A stretch of 64,000 nt of DNA from Kitasatospora setae KM-6054 (lineage in GTDB: Bacteria; Actinomycetota; Actinomycetes; Streptomycetales; Streptomycetaceae): NCBI RefSeq assembly GCF_000269985.1, contig NC_016109.1, positions 1,178,001-1,242,000 on the forward strand, written 5' to 3'. The notes below the pieces were generated by a model. That model was not told the origin of the DNA. It saw only the letters and a list, made by a program, of their open reading frames with translations, and ran no database searches. Every line of letters starts with the position of its first letter. Position 1 is the stretch's first letter. Below, piece after piece: positions 42,416-51,386 of this stretch. Position numbers and translations under genes: made by a program.

Positions 42416-43033
42416 CTACCAGGTGCCGTCGGCGAACCCGGCGACCACCCGCGGCAGCAGCTCGTGCTCGGCCGCCAGCACCCGCGCGGCCAGCGACTCG
42501 ACGGTGTCGTCCGGCTCGACCGGGACCTCGGCGCGGGCCAGCACCGGGCCCTCGTCGTACTCGGCGGTCAGCCGGTGCACCGACGCGCCCGAACGCCGCT
42601 CCCCCGCGGCCAGCACCGCCCGGTGCACCGCCTCGCCGTACATCCCGGGGCCGCCGTACGCGGGCAGCAGCGACGGATGGACGTTGACCGCCCGCCCGGC
42701 GAACTCCCGCAGCGCGCGCGGCCCGAGCCGGCGCAGGTAGCCGGCGGTCACCAGCAGGCCCGCGCCGGTCTCGGCGAGCGCCGCGCACAGCGCGTCGTCC
42801 AGCGCGGCCGGGTCGGGGTGGGTGCGACCGGAGAGGTGCCGGGCCGCGATGCCCTGCTCGCGGGCGAAGGCCAGGCCCGCCGCGCCGCTGTTGTTGCTCA
42901 CCACCAGCGCGACCTCGAACCGCGCGCCGGGGAGCAGCGAAGCCGCGTGCAGGGCGCGGAGGTTGGAGCCCCCGTGCGAGACCAGGACCGCGACGCGCAG
43001 TCGCTCCGCCGAACCGCCCTTGTGCAATGTCAC
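42416..43033 (-). CDS. PurN-like formyltransferase
   Basis: A 205-residue protein of the glycinamide ribonucleotide formyltransferase family. The phosphate loop is LVSHGGSNLRAL; the catalytic block is NVHPSLLPAYGGPGMYG (His of the family's Asn-His-Asp set) and TAEYDEGPVLA (Asp). It would transfer a formyl group from 10-formyl-tetrahydrofolate. The usual purN partner purH is not adjacent, so this may be a paralogue with another acceptor. An AT-rich patch (TTAATCATA near 43034) upstream probably holds its promoter. Confidence 0.85.
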   Translation of the reverse strand: MTLHKGGSAERLRVAVLVSHGGSNLRALHAASLLPGARFEVALVVSNNSGAAGLAFAREQGIAARHLSGRTHPDPAALDDALCAALAETGAGLLVTAGYLRRLGPRALREFAGRAVNVHPSLLPAYGGPGMYGEAVHRAVLAAGERRSGASVHRLTAEYDEGPVLARAEVPVEPDDTVESLAARVLAAEHELLPRVVAGFADGTW

Positions 43034-43174
43034 ACCTTAATCATAGAGTGTGCTCCGCCGCCGCCGCACGGGATAGTCCACCCGTGCCGCGGCGGCCTCC
43101 AACTCCCCCCGGCGGCGCGAGCCCGGCGGCGCGAACCCGACAGCGCGCGGCTCGGCCGGCCCGGCGGGGGCCGG

Positions 43175-44137
43175 CTAGCGCCCGGCCGGCAGTGCCGTCG
43201 GCAGCGTCAACTCCCAGGTGTCGACGGCGAAGTCGACCGTCATGCCGTGCTTGCGGTAGAGCTCGGGCGCGCCGGTCGGGTTGCCGGTGTCGACGCCGAG
43301 GCCGACGGTGGGCAGGCCGTCGGCGGCGTAGACCGCGAAGAAGTGCCGCAGCAGGTAGCCGCCGAGGCCGCGGCCGCGGGCGGCGGGGAGCACGCCGATG
43401 TTGAACGCCCAAGCCTGGGTGGGGAGTCGGGCGCTGGTGCGGAGCACGGCGACGTCGCCCTGGCCGTCGAGTTCGGCGACCCAGACCCGGGACCAGTCGA
43501 CCGTGTCGGCGTTGATGTCGGCCAGCCACTGCTCGTAGTCGCGGGGCTTGAAGTCGTGGTGGTCGGCGAAGGTCCGCTGCAGCAGCCCGTGCGCGATCCG
43601 CCGGTCGGGCTCCGCCGCGCAGTCGCGCAGCCGGACGCCGGCGGGCGGCTCGGGCAGCGGGTCGGTCGCCGGGTCGACCTGCCGGGTCAACGCGTGGTAG
43701 CGGCGGGACAGTTGCCAGCCGCGGGCACGCATCGCCTCGATGTCGGTGGTGGGTTCGGTGTTGAGCAGCAGGTGCAGCACGGCCTGCTCGGCGCCGTTGT
43801 CCCGGGCGAGTTCGGTGGCGCGGGCCTCCATCAGCTCGAACAGGTGGAGTCCGCCCGCGAGTTGGCCGGGCAGCAGGTACTGGTCGAGGTCGATCCGCGC
43901 GCCGCCGGAGCGGTCCCGGACCAGCCCGTAGCCGACCAGCCGTCCGTCCGCGTCGTGCAACAGCCAGGAGTCCCGGGCGAGATCCACCTCGGAGCGGGCC
44001 AACTCCTCGCTCACCTCGCCGAGTTCGGTCTCGGCCCGGCCGATCTCGATCTCGTCCACCTGGTTCAGCAGCGCGCAGACCGCCGCCGCGTCCTCCAACT
44101 CCGCGGGCCGTACCGTCATGCCCTCCGGGAGTGCCAT
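43175..44137 (-). CDS. Tandem-domain GNAT acetyltransferase
   Basis: A 320-residue protein with two GNAT modules, like mycothiol synthase-type enzymes. The N-terminal module (TVRPAELEDAAAVCALL to about 160) is degenerate. The C-terminal one has VWVAELDGQGDVAVL, the acetyl-CoA loop PAARGRGLGGYLLRHFF and GLGVDTGNPTGAPELYRKHG. The start is the ATG at 44137 behind GGAGGGGGA. It is leftward and next to the DUF1963 copy 2 gene but separated by about 95 bases. Confidence 0.85.
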   Translation of the reverse strand: MALPEGMTVRPAELEDAAAVCALLNQVDEIEIGRAETELGEVSEELARSEVDLARDSWLLHDADGRLVGYGLVRDRSGGARIDLDQYLLPGQLAGGLHLFELMEARATELARDNGAEQAVLHLLLNTEPTTDIEAMRARGWQLSRRYHALTRQVDPATDPLPEPPAGVRLRDCAAEPDRRIAHGLLQRTFADHHDFKPRDYEQWLADINADTVDWSRVWVAELDGQGDVAVLRTSARLPTQAWAFNIGVLPAARGRGLGGYLLRHFFAVYAADGLPTVGLGVDTGNPTGAPELYRKHGMTVDFAVDTWELTLPTALPAGR

Positions 44138-44232
44138 CGCCGCTCCCCCTCCTCCGTCGTCGAGTCTTCCGGCAAACCCGATCTTTCTACCCGGCCCGGC
44201 GGTCTTCTCCAAACTCTTTAGCGACAACGTGT

Positions 44233-45147
44233 TCAGAAGCCGTGGCGGAGCGTGTGCGGCCGGTCCGGGCAGTGCGCGCAGACGAAGAGCTGGATGCCGC
44301 CCGGGTCACCCAGCGCCAGCCCGTGCGGGCGGCGCAGCGCCTCGGGGTCGCCGGCCGGGTCGTCCTCGACCGGCAGCCAGGCGCGGCGGCCGGCCGGGCC
44401 GAGCTCGGCGGCGGCGCACTCGGGCGCGCCGATCGACAGCAGGTGGACGGTCCGGCGCCCGCAGCCCGCGCAGTGCGGCCAGTCGGGATCACCGGCCCAG
44501 ACCGGGTAGCCGGCCGCCTTGGTGCCGCCGGGCGCCGCCAGGTGCGCCTGGTACGACCAACCGGTCTGCGCCTCGCACCGGCGGAACTCCGGTTCCAGCG
44601 CGTCGTACTCCTCGTCCGACAGGTCCAGCACCGGGTACTCGACGACCCGCTCGGGGTGCAGCACGCACGGGAGCGGCAGGTACCCGGCGGGGGCGCCCGC
44701 CGGGCGGGGCGGGTCGGCGGGGACGAGGCCGGGGCGGGCGGAGTCCCACCAGCGGAGCTCGGGGTGCGGCAGGTACCGCCGGTGGTGGTCGAACGGGCAC
44801 CACAGCACCTGCAGCAGGTCGACCCCGGCCGGGAACGGCAACCGGGGGCCGCCGTCCGGCAGGTCGGCGGCGAACAGTTGCAGCACCGGCACCAGCGGCA
44901 CCGGCCCGCGCGGCGGCCGGACCCGCGCGCCGCGGCGCGGGTGCCGCCGCGCGCAGTGCGGCCAGGGGGCGCCGCGCGGCCACAGCACCGGGCCGCCCAG
45001 CGAACTCCCGTACGGGCCGGGCTCCCCGCGCCGCGGGTGCAGCCGGACGCCATCCGTCCGGTGCGCGGCCAGCGCGGGCCAGCGCGCCTCGACGTCGACC
45101 GGGCGCGGCGGCGTGGTCCGGGCCGGCGGCCGGCGGGTGGGCTCCAT
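44233..45147 (-). CDS. DUF1963-like protein, copy 2
   Basis: A 304-residue paralogue of the protein at 16955-17944. Shared blocks are TTPPRPVDVEA, GGPVLWPRG, LLQVLWCPFD and LPCVLHPERVVEY; a Cys-x2-Cys (HCAGCGRRTVHLLSIG) and a second Cys pair (FVCAHCPDRPH) near the end suggest a zinc site. The rest diverges strongly. Function unknown. The gene starts about 160 bases from the divergent DoxX gene. Confidence 0.7.
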   Translation of the reverse strand: MEPTRRPPARTTPPRPVDVEARWPALAAHRTDGVRLHPRRGEPGPYGSSLGGPVLWPRGAPWPHCARRHPRRGARVRPPRGPVPLVPVLQLFAADLPDGGPRLPFPAGVDLLQVLWCPFDHHRRYLPHPELRWWDSARPGLVPADPPRPAGAPAGYLPLPCVLHPERVVEYPVLDLSDEEYDALEPEFRRCEAQTGWSYQAHLAAPGGTKAAGYPVWAGDPDWPHCAGCGRRTVHLLSIGAPECAAAELGPAGRRAWLPVEDDPAGDPEALRRPHGLALGDPGGIQLFVCAHCPDRPHTLRHGF

Positions 45148-45306
45148 CCGTCCATGATCGCAGCAGCGTCGGCGGGGCCGGCGGGGCCGGGGCGGCCGCT
45201 GCGGACCGGCCCGCGAAAAAAACTTCCGGCCCGGACCGATGAGTTCGCGCGGCGGTGCCCGTCGAAGCCGGTGAGAGCAACGACGACCGCCAGGGAGCAC
45301 ACCGAA

Positions 45307-45771
45307 ATGACCACCCCCGCCGCCACCACCGCCGCCAACAACACCACCACCGCGACCGACACCGCCACCCACGCCGCGAAGCCCGCGAAGTCCGGCAAGG
45401 CCCTGCTCCGGACGGTCTGGACGCTGCGGATCCTGATGGCGCTGTTCTTCGCGCTGGCCAGCGCGCTGCCCAAGCTGCTCGCGCTGCCCGCCGCGACCGA
45501 GGTCTTCGACGCGATGGGCGTCGGCGCCTGGTTCATGTACCTGACCGGCGTGGTCGAACTCGCCGGTGCCGTCGGCCTGTTGCTGCCCCGGCTGGCCGGG
45601 CCCGCCGCGACGGCGCTGATCGCGTTCCTGCTGTGCGCGTTCGCCGTCCAGCTGACCGCGATGCACGGCGAGAACGCGGGCACCCCGTTCCTGTTCATGG
45701 TGCCGCTGGCGGTGATCGCCTGGGCCCGCCGCACCGAGACGGCGGCCCTGCTGCGCCGCACCGGGCGCTGA
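45307..45771 (+). CDS. DoxX-family membrane protein
   Basis: A 154-residue protein with four predicted helices (LRILMALFFALASALPK, WFMYLTGVVELAGAVGLL, ATALIAFLLCAFAVQL, FLFMVPLAVIAWA) after a Thr/Ala-rich cytosolic N-terminus of about 30 residues. DoxX proteins take part in quinone or thiol-redox membrane functions; the exact role here is unknown. GGGAGCAC precedes the ATG, and a strong terminator follows 9 bases after the stop. Confidence 0.85.
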   Translation: MTTPAATTAANNTTTATDTATHAAKPAKSGKALLRTVWTLRILMALFFALASALPKLLALPAATEVFDAMGVGAWFMYLTGVVELAGAVGLLLPRLAGPAATALIAFLLCAFAVQLTAMHGENAGTPFLFMVPLAVIAWARRTETAALLRRTGR

Positions 45772-45779
45772 CGGCCGTT

Positions 45780-45849
45780 CCGCCGGGCCGGAGCGGACGC
45801 CGCCTCCCCCGCGCGCGGGTGGTGCGCGGCGCCCGCTCCGGCCCGGCGG
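45780..45849 (+). terminator. Long terminator hairpin after doxX-like gene
   Basis: 45780-45803 pairs with 45826-45849: 17 bp perfect, one mismatch, then 6 bp more, with a 22-base loop. It is among the strongest hairpins in the window. Confidence 0.8.
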
Positions 45850-45951
45850 TGTGCTTCCGTGCGCTGCTGGCGTGCCGCCGGGGGTGGCTGCTGTGCTGGG
45901 TGGCCACGGGTGTGCCCGGACGCGGGACGGACGCGAGGGGAGGGAGCGCGG

Positions 45952-46638
45952 TTGAGCGCACGCAGGAGGCCGGCCGGGCGGAGCGGCGACGGGGACCGGA
46001 CGCTGCCCGTCGTCGGGGCGCTCGTGGGGGTCGGCCTGCTGACGGCGCTGCTGAGATGGCTGGCGGCGCACCGGTGGGTGGTGCTGCTGCTGGTGCTGGC
46101 CGCCCTGGGCGCGGCCGCGGCGTTCGCCTGGCAGCGGCAGGCGCGGGCGCGGGCCGACCGGGAGCGGACGAGCCGGCTGCGGATGGCGCTGACCGGCCCC
46201 GGCGGGCTGGACTCGCTGGCGCCGGACGCCTTCGAGTTCGCGGTGCGCGACCTGCTGCGCCGTGACGGCTGCCGGGCGGAGAAGGTCGGCCGGAGCAACG
46301 ACCAGAGCGTGGACGTCCTGGCCGACGACCCGCTCGGGCGGCGCTGGGCGCTGCAGTGCAAGCACAAGCAGGACCCGCTGCGCGGCAAGCCGGTGCCGGT
46401 CGGGGTCCTGTACAGCCTGCTGGGGACGTACCAGCGGGTGCACCGGGCCCAGGTCCCGGTGGTGGTGACCAACGGGCGCTTCTCCCGGAAGTCGGTGGAG
46501 TGGGGCCGGCAGCAGGGCGTCCTGCTGGTGGACCGCGAGGTCCTGGCGGACTGGGCCTCCAGCGGCCGGCCGCTGTGGGAACTGCTGCCGAGGATCCCCG
46601 CTCCCCGGAGCGGTAGGGGGAGCGGGAGCGGACGCTGA
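45952..46638 (+). CDS. Membrane-anchored Mrr-like restriction endonuclease
   Basis: A 228-residue protein. Two membrane helices near the N-terminus (VVGALVGVGLLTALLRWL, WVVLLLVLAALGAAAAFAW) precede a Mrr_cat-type nuclease domain. That domain has DAFEFAVRDLLRRDGCRAEK, the active site SVDVLADD (Asp111) and ALQCKHK (Gln125-x-Lys127), then VVVTNGRFSRKSVEW and VLLVDREVLADW. Such proteins cleave modified or foreign DNA. The TTG at 45952 follows GAGGGGAGGGAG. No methyltransferase is adjacent. Confidence 0.85.
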   Translation: MSARRRPAGRSGDGDRTLPVVGALVGVGLLTALLRWLAAHRWVVLLLVLAALGAAAAFAWQRQARARADRERTSRLRMALTGPGGLDSLAPDAFEFAVRDLLRRDGCRAEKVGRSNDQSVDVLADDPLGRRWALQCKHKQDPLRGKPVPVGVLYSLLGTYQRVHRAQVPVVVTNGRFSRKSVEWGRQQGVLLVDREVLADWASSGRPLWELLPRIPAPRSGRGSGSGR

Positions 46639-46732
46639 CGGCAGGCACCCGCACCGCCCCGCACCCGGTGCGCGGTCGCACCGCGGGCTAATCCGATCGA
46701 CGCCCGGGCGGGGCTGCGGCAGACTGCCCCCG

Positions 46733-47248
46733 ATGACTGAGCGAACCGACACGCCGCCCTCCTGGGACGAGCGCACCCAGCTGTCCACCTTCCTCGACTA
46801 CGCCCGGGCCACCGCGGTGGCCAAGTGCGAGGGCCTGTCCGCCGAGGACGCCCGGCGGTCGCCGCTGCCCGGCTCTCCGCTGATGACGGCCTGCGGGCTG
46901 ATCAGCCACCTGCGCTGGGTGGAGCAGCACTGGCTGGAGGTGGTGTTCCTCGGCGGGGAGCCGGCCGGCCCGATGGTCCTGATCAGCGACGACGACCCGG
47001 ACCCGGAGATGCGCACGGCGGTCGACGTCCCGCTGCCCCGACTGCTCGCCGAGTACGAGGAGCAGAGCGTCCGCTACCGCGAACTGGTCGCGTCCCACGG
47101 CCTGGACGACAAGGCGCAGCGCCCGATCCGCGACGGCCGCCACGTCGACCTGCGGTGGATCCTGCTCCACCTGATCGAGGAGACCGCCCGCCACAACGGC
47201 CACCTCGACATCATCCGCGAACTGCTGGACGGGCACACCGGCTCCTGA
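46733..47248 (+). CDS. DinB-family (DUF664) protein
   Basis: A 171-residue four-helix-bundle protein. The metal-binding His set is LISHLRWVEQHW (His59) and LIEETARHNGHLDIIREL. Actinobacterial DUF664/DinB_2 proteins include mycothiol- or bacillithiol-dependent S-transferases that detoxify electrophiles. That role fits but is not shown. The gene is convergent with the ARMT1-like gene about 150 bases away. Confidence 0.88.
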   Translation: MTERTDTPPSWDERTQLSTFLDYARATAVAKCEGLSAEDARRSPLPGSPLMTACGLISHLRWVEQHWLEVVFLGGEPAGPMVLISDDDPDPEMRTAVDVPLPRLLAEYEEQSVRYRELVASHGLDDKAQRPIRDGRHVDLRWILLHLIEETARHNGHLDIIRELLDGHTGS

Positions 47249-47400
47249 CCACGCCCGGCTCCTGGCCACACCCGTCGGCGGATCATGCCCGGGGCCGGGC
47301 CGGGCCGGGCCGGCCGGCGGGAGCGGCGTCCCGTGGCCGGCGTTCTGGCTCGCCGGGTCGACGGGCCACGGCGCCGCGCTCCGACGGGCCTGCGGTCGGG

Positions 47401-48573
47401 CTACGGCGCCGTGCTCCGAGCGGCCGCCAGTTGGACGAGGGCGTGTCGGCCGCTGGTCCGCCAGGGGGTGCCGGTGGCGTCGAGGCGGGCGAGGGTGGCC
47501 GGGGTGAGGCCGGTGACGACGTCGGACTTGAGGGTGCGCAGAGCAGCCACCGGGGTCGGGAAGTGGGCGGTGAGCGGGGCGAAGGGGGTGGTGGCGGGCC
47601 AGTGGCGGTCGCCGACCAGGCGGCGGTAGTTGAGGTCGCCCTTGAGGAGGGTGAGGGTGGCGCCGGTGAGTTCGCGGCGCAGGTCGGCGGGCATCGCCTG
47701 GTAGGGCAGCGGGGCGCAGAAGAACGGGTGGGTGCGGAGGGTGAGGGTGCCGTCGGTGAGCGCCTGCCAGAGCCGGGCGCCGGTCGCGGCGGCGGCGGGG
47801 CCGGGGGCGGTGCGCAGCCGGGTGAGGGCGGCGAGGGTGTCGGCGGTGGTGGCGTCGGAGACGAAGTACGGCTGGGGTTTGACGTACAGGTCGGCGTGGC
47901 CGGCGAGGCCGCTGGTGAGCAGGTGGTCGAGCAGGACGAGGTCGGGGAGGAGTTCGCGGCCGGCGTTGTCCGCGATGAGGGCGATCCGGCCGCCGGGGGC
48001 GTGTTCGAGGTGGGCCCAGAGGGCGGCGGTGTCGTCGGCGACCAGGCCGGTGGCGGTGTCGCCGTCCTCGGCGGTGAGCCGGAAGCCGAGGTCGGCGCGG
48101 TTGCCCCAGAGGGCGGCGGCGAGCAGGGCGTCGCGGGTGGGCGGGTGGCCGTCGAGGGCGGCGAGTTCGCCGTCGACGGCGGGGCCGGCCAGTTCGGCGG
48201 CCTTGAGCGGGGCGAACGGGTCGATGCCGTACCAGGGGTCGCCGGGGCGGAAGTAGCCGGTGGCGTCGAGGAGTCGGCGGTAGAAGTAGCTCTCCGCCCA
48301 GAGGAACGGGGCCTCGTCCCAGCGGCGCCCCCACCAGGACGCGCCCCACTCGCGCCACTGCTCGGCGTCGGCGGGCGGCGGCTCGGCGGCGGGTGGTTCC
48401 AGCCGGGCCCCGCCGGTGCTGGCGGCGAGCAGGTCGGCCAGGGCGGCGCGCTGCGCGGGGCCGTACGGGAGGGCGTCGAGGAGTCGGCCGATCAGTACGG
48501 GGTGGCGTTCGTGGAAGACGGCCCGGGCGAAGGAGCCGGGGGTGTCGGTGCGGATCTCGGGCGCGTGCGGCAC
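47401..48573 (-). CDS. ARMT1-like (DUF89) damage-control phosphatase
   Basis: A 390-residue protein of the DUF89/ARMT1 family of metal-dependent phosphatases that remove damaged phosphometabolites. Conserved blocks in order are AALWGNRADLGF, IADNAGRELLPDLVLLDHLL (metal-binding Asp-Asn-x-Gly-x-Glu), KGDLNYRRLVGDRHW and LRTLKSDVVTGL. The GTG at 48573 has GGAG at 6-base spacing; another GTG four codons upstream is possible. A short TGTCGG tandem run lies at about 48619-48643. Confidence 0.85.
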   Translation of the reverse strand: MPHAPEIRTDTPGSFARAVFHERHPVLIGRLLDALPYGPAQRAALADLLAASTGGARLEPPAAEPPPADAEQWREWGASWWGRRWDEAPFLWAESYFYRRLLDATGYFRPGDPWYGIDPFAPLKAAELAGPAVDGELAALDGHPPTRDALLAAALWGNRADLGFRLTAEDGDTATGLVADDTAALWAHLEHAPGGRIALIADNAGRELLPDLVLLDHLLTSGLAGHADLYVKPQPYFVSDATTADTLAALTRLRTAPGPAAAATGARLWQALTDGTLTLRTHPFFCAPLPYQAMPADLRRELTGATLTLLKGDLNYRRLVGDRHWPATTPFAPLTAHFPTPVAALRTLKSDVVTGLTPATLARLDATGTPWRTSGRHALVQLAAARSTAP

Positions 48574-48702
48574 GGGCGGCTCCACTCCTCTGGCTCGACG
48601 GTGGGATCGGTCGGTCGGTGTCCGTGTCGGTGTCGGTGTCGGTGGTGGCACGCGGCGGTGTCCCGATCCGTCACCCTCAGGGACCCGTCCTTGCGCCGCA
48701 CG

Positions 48703-50058
48703 TCAACTGGTCCGACCGGGGAGTCCCGTCCCCGCTCCTTCCAGGTCGGTGGCGATCACGGTCCAGCCGCCGGCCCCGGCGTCGTCCAGCCGGAGGGTGA
48801 AGGCGAGGGTGAGCGGCCGGCGGGCGCGGGGGTCGCCGCGCAGGACCTGCTCGGTGCGGCGGTCGACCTCGTAGTAGACGCCTTCGACGTCGGCCGCGAC
48901 CCGGAAGACGATCGGCTCGCGGGCGACCAGCGCGCGCACGGTGACCTTCCGGATGGCGGCGTCGCGCAGGACGGTGCGGTCGACGGTGCGCACGGACGTG
49001 AAGTCCAGGCTGCCGTCGTTCATGATCCACTCTTCCAGGAACCGTTCGACGGCGACCTCGAAGACGGCCCGGTCGAACCGGCCGTCGAGCACGCTCAGGT
49101 CGCCGGCGGCGGCGTCGGCGTCCTCGCTCCAGGAGATGTTGGTGAGCGCCAGGATGTCGCCCGCGCCCCGGACCGCGGTCTTTCCGGCGACCTCCAGGAC
49201 CGCCTCGCGGGCGACCTCCTTCTGGTCCCAGCCGTCGGTCTCGATCGCGTTGGTCAGGTGGTGCGCGCCCTCGGCGGCCTGCTCGATCGAGGAGACGATC
49301 CACTCGCCGGCCGGGCCCTTGCGCAGCGTCCAGTACTCGACCGGGCGGGTCGAGCCGTCCTTGCGCGCGCTGTCCTCGCCGTACTGGCGGCGGACGTAGT
49401 CGTTCAGCGTGGCGGTGATCCGGAAGGTCACGGTGTCGTTCAGCTCGCCGGTGCGGTTGGCGAGGTCGACCAGCTCGACCTCGGGGCCGGCCACGATCTC
49501 CACCACGTTGGTCTCGCCGCGCGAGGCGTAGTCGTGCAGCTCCTCGGCCCACTTGCCGTAGAGCACCGGGGAGAGGATCTGCCGCAGCATCGCGTGGTCC
49601 TGCCGGGTCCACGCCTGCTGGGCGGTCGTGTACAGCCAGACGGCCCGCTGTTCGAGGGCGCCGCGCTCGAAGGTCGGGTCCGTCTCGGCGAGGGCGTCGA
49701 CCCGGGCCCCGATCTGCGCGGCGCGCTCGCGCGCCTGCTCGTCCGAGCGGTGCGCGGTGCGGTCCGAGACGGTGTTCAGGCCGGCGGCCTGCCTGGCCTT
49801 CCGCTTCCGGCGCATCAGCCACAGCACCAGCACCACGACGGCGATCAGCACCAGCAGCGGGAGCAGCCCGCCGCCACCGCCGCCGCCACCGCCGAAGAAG
49901 ACGAAGCCGCCGCCGAACCCGTGGGAGCCGCCGTGGCTGCCGCCGCCACCGCCGCCGCCGAACCCGTGGCTGCCACCGCCGCCGCGGGCGTACGCCAGCG
50001 TCGGGCCGCTCAGCGCGACGACTCCACAGAGCACAGTTATCCACCGACGGGCGCGCAC
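48703..50058 (-). CDS. TIM44-like domain membrane protein
   Basis: A 451-residue protein. It begins with a signal or anchor helix (ITVLCGVVALSGPTLAYA), an extracellular Gly/Ser/His-rich segment (GGGGSHGFGG repeats), and a second helix (LLPLLVLIAVVVLVLWLM) followed by basic RRKRKARQ. Two Tim44-like modules follow (about 140-270 and 300-440). Family proteins in bacteria are membrane-linked with unknown function. It is divergent from the channel-like gene. Confidence 0.85.
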   Translation of the reverse strand: MRARRWITVLCGVVALSGPTLAYARGGGGSHGFGGGGGGGSHGGSHGFGGGFVFFGGGGGGGGGLLPLLVLIAVVVLVLWLMRRKRKARQAAGLNTVSDRTAHRSDEQARERAAQIGARVDALAETDPTFERGALEQRAVWLYTTAQQAWTRQDHAMLRQILSPVLYGKWAEELHDYASRGETNVVEIVAGPEVELVDLANRTGELNDTVTFRITATLNDYVRRQYGEDSARKDGSTRPVEYWTLRKGPAGEWIVSSIEQAAEGAHHLTNAIETDGWDQKEVAREAVLEVAGKTAVRGAGDILALTNISWSEDADAAAGDLSVLDGRFDRAVFEVAVERFLEEWIMNDGSLDFTSVRTVDRTVLRDAAIRKVTVRALVAREPIVFRVAADVEGVYYEVDRRTEQVLRGDPRARRPLTLAFTLRLDDAGAGGWTVIATDLEGAGTGLPGRTS

Positions 50059-50219
50059 CGGATCCCCCTTGCAAGTTCGGAGCTGTCACCTGCGAGCCTA
50101 CAAGCCGGGCCGCCCGGACGACCCCGGACGACCCCGGGAGGTTCCGCGGCGGGGTCCCCGGGGCGGTCCCGGGGGGCCGCCCGGGCCGGGCCCGCCCGGC
50201 CGGACGTCACAATGACCGC

Positions 50220-51308
50220 ATGAGAGTGATCTGCACGCTGGCCGGGGCCGTCCTGCTGCTGGCCACGGCCGCGAGCATCCTGCGGACCCTGGTGGTGCCG
50301 CGCGGCCTGTACTCGGCGCTGGTGATCCGGTTGTGGTCGGTGCTGCGCCGGGTGGTGCGGACGGTCGCGGCACCGTTCGGCGGCTACCGGGCGATCGACC
50401 GGGCGCAGACCTGGCTGGCGCCGCTGATCCTGCTCGGCATGCTGGGCTGCTGGCTGCTGTCGACGCTGTGCGCGTACACGCTGCTGCTGCGCGGGACGTC
50501 CGACCTGGGCTGGCGGGTGGCGTTCCGGGAGGCCGGGTCGAGCCTGTTCACGCTGGGTTTCGCCAGCGGCGACCGGCTGCACCTGTCGGTGATCGACTTC
50601 CTGGCGGCGGCCAACGGCCCGCTGATCATCGCCCTGCTGATCGCCTACCTGCCGACGCTGTACGGAGCGTACAACCGGCGGGAGCTGGAGGTGACGCTGC
50701 TGCAGTCGCGGGCGGGCGAGCCGGCCTGGGGGCCGGAGCTGCTGGCCCGGCAGGCGCTGGTGCGCACCGAGAGCGAACTGCCGGAGCTGTACCGGAACTG
50801 GGAGCGGCTGGCGGCGGACCTCGGCGAGGGGCACTCCAACTACCCGGTGCTGATCTCGTTCCGCTCCCCGCAGCCGTACCGCAGCTGGGTGGTGGGCCTG
50901 ATCGCGGTGATGGACGCCGCCGCGATGCAGCTCGCGCTGAACCCGCGCTCGGCCCCGCCGGAGGCCCGGCTGATGCTGCGCGCCGGGTTCACCGCGCTGC
51001 GCGACATCGCGACGGCGCTGCGGATCCCGTTCGACCCGGACCCGGACCCGGACGGGCCGATCCGGCTGACCTACGAGGAGTTCGACGCGGCGGCGGAGCT
51101 GGTCACCGCGGCCGGGATGGGCCTGGAGCGGACGGTCGCCGAGGCGTGGCCGCACTTCCGCGGCTGGCGGGTCAACTACGAGGCGGTCGCCTACGAGCTG
51201 GCCCGCCGCGCGGACGCCGTCCCGGCGCTCTGGACCGGCCCGCGCGATTTCCCGGCGACCCCCGTCCCGCCCCGCCGCCCGGCCGACCGCCGGCCCGCCA
51301 CGCCCTGA
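50220..51308 (+). CDS. Ion-channel-like membrane protein
   Basis: A 362-residue protein. Hydrophobic segments lie at about 1-20, 68-92 and 125-148. Between the last two is FREAGSSLFTLGFASGDRLH, which resembles a degenerate K+-channel pore helix and filter (TLGF instead of TVGYG). The C-terminal 210 residues are cytosolic and helical, with an Asp-Pro repeat (DPDPDPDG). I infer a two-helix channel relative, but ion selectivity cannot be claimed. Confidence 0.6.
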   Translation: MRVICTLAGAVLLLATAASILRTLVVPRGLYSALVIRLWSVLRRVVRTVAAPFGGYRAIDRAQTWLAPLILLGMLGCWLLSTLCAYTLLLRGTSDLGWRVAFREAGSSLFTLGFASGDRLHLSVIDFLAAANGPLIIALLIAYLPTLYGAYNRRELEVTLLQSRAGEPAWGPELLARQALVRTESELPELYRNWERLAADLGEGHSNYPVLISFRSPQPYRSWVVGLIAVMDAAAMQLALNPRSAPPEARLMLRAGFTALRDIATALRIPFDPDPDPDGPIRLTYEEFDAAAELVTAAGMGLERTVAEAWPHFRGWRVNYEAVAYELARRADAVPALWTGPRDFPATPVPPRRPADRRPATP

Positions 51309-51386
51309 GCCGGCGGGCCAACTGTCGTGCGGTCGTGGAGGCTTGGCGGAGCTTCGGTGTGCTCCGGATGCGATAGGTTGCCCGCC

